A stretch of DNA of 64,000 bases, from NCBI GenBank assembly GCA_029378245.1, contig JARKIF010000003.1:3162001-3226000 (forward strand), read 5' to 3'. Below are positions 11,373 through 20,992 of this stretch, piece after piece (position 1 is the stretch's first letter; every line of letters begins with the position of its first letter). This stretch comes from Roridomyces roridus (Eukaryota; Basidiomycota; Agaricomycetes; Agaricales; Mycenaceae). A program made the position numbers and the translations under genes. The notes beneath the pieces are model-generated. The model had not been told where the DNA came from and ran no database searches. It saw only the letters and a list, made by a program, of their open reading frames with translations.

Positions 11373-11957
11373 GGGATTGGCACCGTATCCGTACGGGTAC
11401 GGCATACGTACGTACGGTACTACGGTACGTTGTCCGTACCGTGGCCGAGACAGCCTCAGTCGTCCGTACCGTACCGGCGCCGTATTTCGTCCGTATCGTA
11501 CGGCGTATACGGCCGTATACGGTGATGGTGCACGGCATTGTCGGCATGCCGGCAAACCAGGTCGCCGCAGTGATTTATCTTGACCACCGGACAGCCGGTG
11601 GGTCTAGATCCATGTGCAACGGCCACGAGGCAGGACGACGCATCAATGTGATATGATCCAGGATCAATCAGCGCGCCGGATGTTCTTTGAGTGTTCGTAC
11701 TCGGTTTGTACTTTCCACACCAGTCTCAGCATGTTTTACTGACTTGGAAGACATTAGAAATGCACTTGCTTTCATTCTTTCTCACCTCACAAACCCCCTT
11801 CACTCGACACCGGCTCTTCGTCCGTACGGTCCGTAATACGGCCGTACCGTACAGTGAGGGTCCAGAACGGCACCGTATCGTACCGTACGTACTCTCACGA
11901 CATCCGTACGTCCGTGAGTTGGTCCGTACCGTATACGGTACGTACGGTGCCGATCCC
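11373..11957. mobile_element. TA-flanked inverted-repeat element with CGTACGG subterminal arrays
   Basis: The left end is GGGATTGGCACCGTA (11373-11387) and the right end is TACGGTGCCGATCCC (11943-11957), inverted with one mismatch. Both ends are flanked by TA. Next to each end lies a dense array of CCGTAC / GTACGG words (about 11381-11525 and 11819-11955). The interior has no transposase frame. This fits a non-autonomous element of a superfamily that targets TA. The size is 585 bp. Confidence 0.55.
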
Positions 11958-12003
11958 TAGTACTACTATTCCGCCCCGATCCCTAGTACTACTATTCCGC
12001 CCC
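11952..12003 (+). repeat. tandem duplication, 2 x 26 bp
   Basis: Two identical 26-bp units (11952-11977 and 11978-12003), each starting GATCCCTAGTACTACTATTC. The first overlaps the right terminus of the inverted-repeat element, so the element end itself has been duplicated. Confidence 0.8.
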
Positions 12004-12267
12004 AATTCCGCACCGGCGAGATTGAAAACGGGCCCGGTGAACAGATCCGTGAGGTACATGAATTGTATGATGTTGGGGAAACAGGACAGCAATTCAATGT
12101 AGCCGGACCATGGACAGGCCAGAGGGAAGGAAGATTGGAGACGAGGTATGAAGATCCAATTGAAAAATAAAAAGGTAACAACACGAATCGAACCAGAGAA
12201 ACACACCTTAAGTCACGTGAAGCGCATCGGTTTTTTGTTACAGAAAAAATGATGGCACCGAGACCTG

Positions 12268-12423
12268 GTACTGTAGAGTTTCGATCAATTCGAATGTCAC
12301 GCGTCACGGCTGATTTCTGAAAATAGTGCCATTAATTTTTTCTCGATTTATCGGATTTTTGGAGATTTGTCGGAAAAATAAAAAGTCACGTGCATTTTCG
12401 AATTGATCGAAACTCTACAGTAC
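12268..12423. mobile_element. 156-bp MITE with 27-bp perfect terminal inverted repeats
   Basis: The left arm 12268-12294 and right arm 12397-12423 are perfect reverse complements (start GTACTGTAGAGTTTCGATC). If CTGTAGAG is the true end, the element is flanked by TA on both sides, as expected for a Tc1/mariner-like target. The interior carries GTCACGCGTCAC and an AT-rich core. There is no coding capacity. A second element with the same TACTGTA terminus lies at 51707-51911. Confidence 0.8.
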
Positions 12424-12434
12424 GTCCACAAATC

Positions 12435-12518
12435 ATATGACCGATTACGTAAAGTACTCGGAATATGACCGATTACGTAAAGTACTCGGAATATGACCGA
12501 TTACGTAAAGTAGTCGGA
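12435..12518 (+). repeat. tandem repeat, 3 x 28 bp
   Basis: Three adjacent units (12435-12462, 12463-12490, 12491-12518) start ATATGACCGATTACGTAAAG. The third differs by one base (TAGTCGG for TACTCGG). The array directly follows the MITE. Confidence 0.9.
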
Positions 12519-12986
12519 ATCGCAAATTGATCTCATTCGTCGGCTCGACGAATTGTCAATTGGAAAGGAAATATTGAATTCTAATAATAAAGGCTATGAA
12601 CAGAAGGAATTCCAGCGATCACCTGGCAGAATGTCGGTGAGCGGGATGCACAGCCAAAATGAACAGGCAGACAGGCTTACTGTTTACATGCCACTGTGCC
12701 CTCTCTTGATTCCCGACCACCACCTGCTGTCGATTTCGCGCTTGACTCTCCCATCACAAGCCCATTCAAGTTCATGGGAGAGGTGTCAGAAACACGCATC
12801 CTCCAGCTTGGCTGGAGCACTCATGATCAAGCCGTTCTCCGGCTGTGTCGAACGGATGCAAATGAGCTGGAACCGGCACTTGGCAGATCCAACCGGTCCT
12901 GAGTACCTTTTCAGTGCTCCCAGCTCCATTGCAACCAACACTGCGCCCGAAATCTTCTCGCTCGGGCAGTGCGAACTCATCTTGGG

Positions 12987-12992
12987 TATAAA
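12987..12992 (+). promoter_or_regulatory. TATA box of 7TM copy 2
   Basis: TATAAA stands 43 bases before the ATG at 13035, at the same place as in copy 1. Confidence 0.5.
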
Positions 12993-13034
12993 GCCACGTC
13001 GGTTCCTTTCCCCGTCGTCAACGTCTTGCATCCC

Positions 13035-14496
13035 ATGTCTTGCATCAACAGAACTGGCACCCTGGCGGAGCAGGTCGACTCTGAATTCTCGTACAATCTT
13101 CAAATGGATTTTTACATTCTGGCCGTGAGCAAGCTTTACTTCATTCCCCAGAAAATTCAACAACAAGAGACAGGCGGAAGCTATGCTATACGGTGAGTCC
13201 GCCTGTATACACTCAAAATTGAAAACCCACACATCCCGCAGGGGCATACACCATCCTCTTCGCCTTCTACGTCCATATTCTTTACACTCGGCCAGGGATG
13301 TCCAAGAATCGTTTCCTGAACTACGCCACCATAAGCCTCTTCATCCTCTCCACCGTTCACTTTGTCCTCCTTCTCGCCACCACGGTCACAATCAACGCTG
13401 GGGTTGACATAGCATTCGCCGGCGCTGTAGCCTCGAGGCAGACCTCCATAGTCGCGGCGGGAGTGGCGGATATGGCGGTCTTTCTGTACGTGACTAGCAA
13501 GTACGTGGGTTACAATTGTGGCTTGGGCTCTGGGCTCATTGTTTCAGCGTAATAGCTGATAGTATTTTTGTGAGCATGTATCGTGATCTTGTCTGGATCG
13601 TTGATTCCTCACTCACCTTCCCAGATTTTCCGATGCTACGCAATCTGGAATTACCAGCTCAAAGCCATCATCTTCCCCATCCTCTGTACCATCGCCGTGG
13701 CGGGATTCGGATACCTTAATGCCGGATTATCCATCGCCGCGTTCAACAACCTCGTCAGGAACGGGATCCATGTCGCCTTCAACTCCACAGTCTCTTCTGT
13801 GTTCTTCATCGCCGCGGTATCAACCTCCTTAGGCACGACAATCTTGCTGATGGTCTTGAGCGGTAAGTACTGACTTGACGCTCTCGGTTTAACTACAGGC
13901 CGAATGTTCTCCAGCAGGCCGAATCTGGTGGCTGGCGCACATATCCAAAGAAATCATGGGATACAGAACAGCCCGACGGTACCACACCGTTTGCACTATG
14001 ATGCAAGTCCACTGGCCTGTCCAACCAAGCTCAGATTCTAACCACGGCCCGCAGTCTTGAATCCGGCGCCGTATACGCCCTGGGCGCCATCACCTCCCTC
14101 GCTCTGTTCCTCGCAGGCCGAAATCCACAATTCTCAAGCGGCTTTGTACTCGAGCAGTTGGTGGTGAGCACCCACACGCACACAGGTTTCAAAACTATGA
14201 CCAACCAGGGAATCGCCCCGACTATCATCGCTGTGCGGGTCGGTTTGGACTTACCTCCCACCACTGCGGAACAATTGCAAGGGGAGAGCTTTCTCATCAA
14301 AGCACACACACCACACCCGCGTCTGGGGCGTCTACCCACCTTTCGGCCCTTTCCCGCTGACAGCATGGACCAGCCACAACATGGGGTCATATACCTCTGC
14401 GCGGAGGGAAATGATTATATGGGAGCCATAGACGTCTTGGAACCCGTACATATCCGGCCAAGCCACCCCACTAATTCATCTTACTATCCGATATGA
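13035..14496 (+). CDS. Agaricomycete 7TM protein, copy 2 (intact)
   Basis: Eight exons join without a frame break: 13035-13124, 13174-13192, 13242-13500, 13548-13569, 13625-13862, 13918-13988, 14035-14163 and 14209-14496. The product is about 371 residues. Seven hydrophobic segments can be seen, with family motifs AEAMLYGAYTILF, NRFLNYATISLFILSTVH, NVIADSIFIFRCYAIWNYQ, GRIWWLAHISKEIMG, SLESGAVYALGAITSLALF and QLVGIAPTIIAVRVGL. The short C-terminal tail is hydrophilic and has no known motif. All introns are 45-60 nt, GT-AG. Intron 6 (13989-14034) has a GTTTGC donor, and its acceptor is the one lost in copy 1. The family is widespread in Agaricomycetes; ligand and role are unknown. Confidence 0.8.
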
Positions 14497-14872
14497 AAAT
14501 GCCAGAGTCAGCGGGAATTGAGAGGAGTGTCGGAGAAAATCCATGGACCATTGATGTACTCTCACCCTACACTCAAATGGGACATAATTATCATCAAGTA
14601 TTCCAATTCACGTTGTGTGGTTCGATTCCAGGCGACGTCATTCAACCAGACGAGCTTGACATCATTTTGCCCATTGAGATCTCCCCTCGCTGAGAGGATA
14701 TTCTGTGGCAGCGGATGGTATCTGAATGCAGGACTTCAATGGAACGCGAATGCCGAACCCTGCCGAGGGACGAACTGCCATCAGAGTTCAGAACATGCTT
14801 CGATTCTGGCGAATAGGACGAGGTTGGAAAACACCAGCAATTCAATTTCAAGGGACGAATTGGAACAGTGAA

Positions 14873-14980
14873 ACAGCTGCCAGCGGGGCTCCAGATGCCG
14901 GTGGTCTATGGTTCGAATCCACCGCCCTCAGTGCTGTTCAGATATATCTTGCGATTTGTATTTTGACGAGTTTTTTTTGC
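14873..14980 (+). ncRNA. tRNA-like relic with Pol III signals (unit B)
   Basis: Duplicate of 2305-2400: ACAGC at its start, GGTTCGAATCC at 14910-14920, and a T8 run near 14970. It is equally degenerate in the anticodon region. Confidence 0.3.
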
Positions 14981-15365
14981 CAAAGCACACCCGCCGCGCT
15001 ATGTTGTGGAATCCCAACTCGTGTTTTCGGTTGTTTCCTTCCAAGGTCAATCTATAGTTCAACTGGGGCTCCAGAGGTTCCTTGCCTCCTGAAACCAACC
15101 ATGTAGCTATAGGACTGTCTTCATCGGCATACCTACTTCAATCTCAGATGAAGTCCAACCAACATTCGTCTGCAAAGAGGCTGAGTTACCGTACCGAGTC
15201 GGTGCTCGAATTACACGACGTCTTCCGGTTCGACCCCGGACACCGCCCTGGAGCTGGCGGCACCAAGTTTTTATCCCCACTCGTGATTTCTAACATTCTT
15301 CAGTCGACACAAAATTCAGGTGTTCAAATGTACATTATTACTCCAAGAAACTTCTCCACCCCTCG

Positions 15366-17244
15366 TTAACGGAATCCTCCCGCGAACCACGCATTGTCCG
15401 CGAAGAACCCATACACATTCCTCGGCTCGGGAGTCAGCTTCATACTTCCCCACGGGTTCTTCGTAGGTCCGAGCATGGGATGCAGGGTCGCGCCCATACG
15501 CTGGAGGAGATGCGCATCGGAGTGCACTTCCTCGCGGCTGAACGCCTACGGTACACAACACAGTAATCAGTTTCCAAAGATACGCATACGGAAGGAAGCA
15601 CGCACAGTGAAGACGGACGGAATCTTCCGCTCGACCAGTACCTTGATCGTCGCGCACCATTCGTCCGTCCATTCTTCATATGCACCAGAGTTGAAGGCGA
15701 TGCAGAGGTCCGGAGGGATGAATTGCGAGCCTTGAGTTTGAATGTAGCCGTGGTAGGTACTTGAACTCGGAGTCAGAATGGATGTGTGGTGAGGAAGCGT
15801 ACCTACTTGCAGGCAACCACATGCACGCGTTTTCGCCCCTGTGCGGTGCAGTCTCTGTGCGAAGGGCCATATCAGTCTTTGGAGAAATTAGAGGTGAAGA
15901 ACACACGGGCATGTTTTCATCTGGACGCTGCTCGGCGTGCGCTGAACGGGCAACTCTGGGCCACAGAATAGAATCTGTGCAAATGGTAAAAGCACGAACG
16001 ACGAAGAACAGAGCCGATGCGTACTTCGAGATCCTTGACTTGAGGTAAACGATGGAGAATCTCCTCGAACACTACCCCCTTCATGAGTTCTTTGGCATCC
16101 GCGCCGAGGACCTAGGAGAGTCAGAATAAGCTGACTGCCGCGAGAATAAAACCTACATGCACAATGAGCTTCTCCTTCCTGGTCCCCGCGTCGCCCTCAT
16201 TAAACTGCTCCAAGGCATACAAGATCGTCATGGGCATCGTTAGACTCTCCGACGCCGCACGAGCCCATGGGTCCCTGGCCCTCCCCATCGGCACCTCATC
16301 AGTCCGCTCCATATCTTGGGCGAGCTCAGCTTCCCAAGACGTCGTCCCCTCCGCCAATGAAGTCCACTCCTCTCTGGTACGCTCAGGCAGCCAATGAAAC
16401 TCATCCCCGACTGCCGACACCAGGACTTCTGCGACCTTGGTGTCGGTGCGAATCCCGCAGTTGATATCACACTGCGAGAGCCCGTTATTGCCAGCACCCG
16501 GCGCCTCGTGCAGCGCGCGCGCAATGTCCCAGTGGGCAGGGGAGCAACAGAAGCTGAGGCCGCAGCGCTTGCAGGGCGTGAGCCGCTCGGGAGTTGGACC
16601 TTGCTTTTGGAACCAGGGGAACTCGGCTGCACTGGCAACCTCGACGCGCATGATGGCGTCTGTACGCGTGCTAAAGGCAGTGTCAGAGGACGAGGAGAGC
16701 GAGGAGCGGGACTCTGTGCACCATGCCATGCAACGGGGCTCCCACATGATGAGATTGCGCTCCTCGAGCGTCACGTCACTGACTCGTTGTTCAGCTCGGT
16801 GAGAGAGCAAGACGGAAGAATAACACGCACCGGCAAAGTTGGTACTCGCAGAAGCGGATCATCCAAAAGGCCTGTTCCTTAATCTCACTTTGCAGGACCT
16901 CTGGATCGCGGATGGGTTCCTCAGGGAGCGGACGGACCAGAGCGTGGGGGGCTCGGATATCGGTTTCGAGAACGCCGAGGACCTTGCAAATGGGCTTGTG
17001 CTGCTTCCAGTTCGTCTGTGGAGGGGTTGAGAGAAGTGAGCGGGAAAAGCGAGTCCTGGATACCTTTTGGCATTCTGTGGAGTCGTCAGAAAACTAGTAC
17101 GACTGCCGCGCTCAAAGGAGACGTACCTGGACTGCAGTATCCGACTCTGCGACATCCAGTACATTTCGATATCTTTCCTTCCTTGGAGCAGTTGTAGCAG
17201 GCGAGGCCGATGCGTGCCCGTAAGGGCGGGACGGACTGGGACAT
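15366..17244 (-). CDS. MYND zinc-finger protein with MSS51-like C-terminal domain
   Basis: Nine exons join in frame to about 490 residues: 17244-17127, 17074-17064, 17015-16831, 16778-16157, 16111-16025, 15974-15907, 15854-15807, 15759-15606 and 15545-15366. The N-terminal MYND finger is complete across two introns: CYNC, CTGC, YCSPECQ, then WKQHKPIC. The C-terminal half matches the mitochondrial splicing suppressor 51-like domain: LEILFCGPELP, CPDCTAQGRKRVHV, TYHGYI, PPDLCIAFNSGAYEEW, and an end near GFFADNAWFAGGFR. MSS51 of yeast acts in mitochondrial COX1 expression, but fungal paralogs like this one are mostly uncharacterised. Two micro-exons of 11 and 48 nt are unusual. The frame is intact throughout. 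Confidence 0.85.
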
Positions 17245-17280
17245 GGTGGTCGTGCGCTGGAGGTGGTTTATCGCCACCAA

Positions 17281-17851
17281 TCGCCACTGAAAAATTTAAC
17301 CTCGATCGCTCGCTTCATTTGAGCCTCGTGTCTGTTGTGCAGTGGCGCCCGTACCTGGCTCGTAGTCTAGGTCAGAGTTAATTGGAAGGGTGCCGAAGAT
17401 GTTAATCTTGGAGAAATGGACATGATTCAGATTTTATCTAACTGAAAAGCTTGTGGTGCCAGCGATGTTGTAAAAAGAGGCGAGGATTGGCTGCGACGAT
17501 TGGGAGAAATGTGCTTGAGCGCGAAGGACGTCGTTGAAGCAGAGCCACTGGAAATGGGGCAGGTACATAGCAAATTCGTTGTCGTTGTCTTGTCATTGTG
17601 ATGGTCGGGAGGATAGGATAGGATAGGATATATTACACGGCACGGTCCGCTTATCGAACGCCGGTTTCCTGGGATTATCCCGGTGTACAAAGCAAGTGAA
17701 ATACACCTTCGCCCCAGGACCTCCCTCCGTACTCTAAGCCCTACGCGCAGACCCCATGAGAAGACCCATGCCCCACGATAAAACCTAGACCACGAAAAAA
17801 GGCAATCATGTGCCAGAGTCAGCGCATCTTCGAATGAACAAGGGATAAACT
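17281..17851. other. intergenic with GGATA simple repeat
   Basis: Divergent region between the MYND gene and a LINE relic. A short GGATA run lies at about 17608-17630. Nothing else was recognised. Confidence 0.5.
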
Positions 17852-18319
17852 TTATGGGCGAGGGTGAGGGACAGTGTAGAATTCCTCAAGGACCTCATGC
17901 ACATACTTGGCTACCAGTATAATTGTCGCGCGTTCATAGATCATGGCTTTCAAGAACTCGACACTGTCAAGTTCATCCATTTTCCTTTGCAGCTTTGGCA
18001 CAGTGTTGAATAATTTTTCCAGGAACGTAGCTCGCAATTGAACGACCGCCGTAGATCCTCGACAGTCAATCAATGCATGCTCTGGGCTTTCAACACTTGT
18101 GTGGCAGAAGCGGCAGACGCGTTCGTTTCGCGGGACTGGTGCATGTGCGTGGTCGTTGTACCGCCAGAGTTCCAAGGCAAGACGATGAGTTGAAAGCAGG
18201 ATAGATGTGAGTGCCTCTCTATGCTTCTGTGTCTTCACCATGAACAGATAATGCCTCAAGAATAAGGTTTTGAGGGCTGGCGGCTGGTCCTTTTGAAAGC
18301 CTTGATGAGGGCCAAACAC
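17852..18319 (-). pseudogene. C-terminal relic of a non-LTR retrotransposon ORF2
   Basis: A 155-residue frame has the Cys-His cluster CRFCHTSVESPEHALIDC preceded by STHRLALELWRY. This is the zinc-binding tail downstream of the reverse transcriptase in Agaricomycete LINE-like elements. There is no ATG and an in-frame stop lies just upstream, and no RT core is present. It is therefore a 5'-truncated copy, the usual outcome of incomplete LINE integration. Confidence 0.55.
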
Positions 18320-18562
18320 ATATAAGCTATCTTAGTACTCCCATGGCCATGCTGATGGGTCGGCGGCAAGCTTGCGATCTAGGCCTTTTGCCTTGCATCC
18401 AGTATTTCCAGCCCTCTTTCTGACCTCACCCTCGCCACGCCGCTCACTACTGACACTGCCATCGTCTCTGCCGGCTGCCGGAACGGAAAATCGGATGCTC
18501 CGAGTCCTGAGTGACTCCACAAATTGCAAATCCGCTGATCGTCTCTCTTCTTCTCTACCACA

Positions 18563-20094
18563 ATGGGCACCCTCAATCAAGTACCCCCAGAGATGTGGGT
18601 CAAGATCCTCGACGGTCTGCCCCCCAGCACTCTCCGGGCAGTCTACGACTCGACAAAGTTCCTCAAGGGTGTTTCATCCGGCTTGATCCACAGCCATTTC
18701 ACCTTCCATCCATACTATCGCAAGAACGCCACGAGCGTCATCCGTCTCCGCAGCGACGCAAATGTCCAAGCTGCCCTCGAGCGACTCGATTACTGGTCCG
18801 CCAACGAGATCGTCCGGCACGTTCGCTCCTGCTCCCTCGAGCCCTGGGAAACCACTTTTGAAACCAAGCGCGCTGGCGCGATTTTCGATACGGACGAGCC
18901 ACTCGTGCTCCTCGACGCCTTCTTCCAGCGTCTGCCATCGTTCACCGGCCTCACGCGTTTCCACGCCGACCGGGTTCACTTCTCGGCGGATGCGGTGACT
19001 ACCCTGCGTGGTCTTCCGCTCCTTCGAGACATCCAGATCAGCCTCTGCACCGTTGCGTGGGATGAGGAGGCGCCCTCGCAGGTACTCGCGTTAACAAACT
19101 TCGCCATCCATCCGCATCACGACATGTCCACCGACGTTACGGGGGATTTCAACTTTTGGATCAACTCCCTGCGCACGGATGTCCTCCGCAAGCTCGAGGT
19201 GCAGTGGAACCCGCAAATTCCTTTCCAACACATTCATATCATATCGTCATTCCGGGCCCTGGTCGAGCTCTCCATCGACGTGGATCTTTCCCACATAACC
19301 CTTCACTTCCTCTCCCTGCTCTCGCAATTACGAATCCGTGTCCTCGGCCTCAGCGACTCGAAAGGCCACAGAATCTCACTCCAGTCTGACGAGACACAGC
19401 AATTACCCGTGCCCTTCATCCCTACTCTCACCGACTATTGCGGGCCCATACACACGCTCCACATATTTCTGCGCTGCCCCGGACTCACCCGGCTCATCAC
19501 CCACGACGGGGACAACGTCGAGCTCATGTTGCTCCTCCAGTCCCACGCGCCGCCTCGAATCACCTCCTTGACGGCCACCTTCATACGTCAGCTCCAGTGG
19601 CTCTCGTTCGAAGAGATGCTCAAGTTCTTGCCCCACCTCACCGAGCTGAGAATCAACGCGAAAAGTGGGTCTCCTGAGGTACGTCCGTCGTCAACCCTTC
19701 AAAACAGACAGTGCATTTATTTATTACGCACCAGACATTGACGCAGCTCCTCGACACACTCGCACACGCCGTCAACCTCCCACGCTCACTCACCCGCCTC
19801 GCACTCATCCTCGAAAGCCTCCCCCCGCTTCCCGACGCACGAACCCCGCTCGCTCTCCCCAACTACGCGCCGTTGCGGGCTGTCTTGGCTGGTCGCTGCA
19901 CTGCCTTTGAACGACTGTGGATCAGCCATGCGCGGCACGTGTATTCGTGGCGGCCGAGGAATCTGGATGGGGTTGAGGAGGAGCGGGCGGTGGAGGTCCC
20001 GGTGTGTATTTGTCGCCGCCAGGTTTGCGTTTGTGCGCATTTGGATGGGGGATTGAAGGTGGATGCGATGTTTGAAGGGTTTTGGGGTTTGTAG
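18563..20094 (+). CDS. F-box / LRR-like protein
   Basis: Two exons (18563-19678 and 19735-20094) with a clean GTACGT...CCAG intron give 491 residues. The N-terminus carries an F-box-like segment (VPPEMWVKILDGLPPSTLRA). After it come irregular leucine-rich stretches typical of the large Agaricomycete F-box family. In that family the F-box binds SKP1 and the C-terminal part selects the substrate for ubiquitination; here that is inferred from the family. The C-terminus has an unusual Cys cluster (CICRRQVCVCAH). The start codon is the first ATG and lies directly before the F-box. Confidence 0.75.
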
Positions 20095-20839
20095 GTGATG
20101 TTTTGCGTCTAGTGTGCTTTGATATATGACCGTGTACATGGGTTGTTCAAGCTTGAAGCACTGCGGCCATGTATTATACATACGTGTAGTATGAGGAGAA
20201 GAACTGCGACTCGATGAGAATCAGTTGTATTCATTGCGAGTCGTCGTAAAACAGCACAAAATGAAACGGTTCGTCGCTGCCAGCGTCGGCCGGAACGGAT
20301 TCAACTCATCATCTAAGCGATTTCGTCGCATACACACAGTACAACAAGTGTGAGGCAGTAGGTGGTTGCGAGAGAAAATGTGCAAGTGTTTCACCACGTC
20401 TGGTGCCGAACCAGGCAAACTGCAGCGCTGGTAGGATGGACAAGACGGATGGGACGGTGACGGAGGCGAGGACGTAGGCGGAGGCGTAGGTCGAGATCGG
20501 AGGTGACGAAGATGAAGACGAAACTTAAAGCTGATACGAGGGGGAGAACAAGTCTGTGTTGAAAACCTACACAAAAACAGTCTTTTATACATGGTAGGAT
20601 AAAGGGTGAGTGTAGATAAAATTGAAGCAGTGTACAACTTAGCAAACATGAAAAGCAACCAGGGAAGAGAGTACAACGGAAAGTTGAGGGATGGTGCACG
20701 GTGGGACACCGGCGAGCGCGCAAGTGCGACCAAAAAGGTAGAATTTAGTAGAATAAAACCAAAGAGAGGCAAGGTGTCCGAGGAGTAAGGAGGAGGGGGG
20801 GATTGTCGTAGTCGATGAGCGCAGGGCTGGAGGTGTGGG
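20095..20839. other. intergenic, nothing recognised
   Basis: A 212-residue minus-strand frame at 20221-20859 is low-complexity (Pro/Ser/Arg/His) and not convincing as a gene. Confidence 0.4.
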
Positions 20840-20919
20840 ATCCATAGCGGTGCAAGCACCGTTCCCCTACTCTGGGGCGGATCATAACGGCAGGATTGAA
20901 AATGTCTGCCGGGGGTGGC
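20840..20919 (+). repeat. dispersed repeat TAGCGGTGCAAGCACCG, copy a
   Basis: The segment ATCCATAGCGGTGCAAGCAC continues with CGTTCCCCTACTCTGG and a GCGGAT...TCTGCCGG part. It recurs at 24775-24856 and 32627-32752 in the same orientation. Copies a and b bracket the NLR gene. Inside the core, GGTGCAAGCACC is an imperfect palindrome. Confidence 0.7.
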
Positions 20920-20992
20920 TTATGATCAACTGATCAACATTGAATGAGCATCGTGATTTGACCAGAAACTGCCGTGGCAGTGCTTACAGAGA

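Larger units (their letters stand above)
12690..15200 (+). repeat. segmental duplication unit B (7TM gene plus flanks)
   Basis: Counterpart of 170-2610 in the same orientation, about 12.5 kb away. It includes the intact 7TM gene and a gene-free 3' flank of about 700 bp with the tRNA-like relic. Confidence 0.85.

Noticed and set aside
20221..20859. 212-residue minus-strand ORF
   Set aside because: Low-complexity composition and overlap with the dispersed repeat; no domain or splice support.
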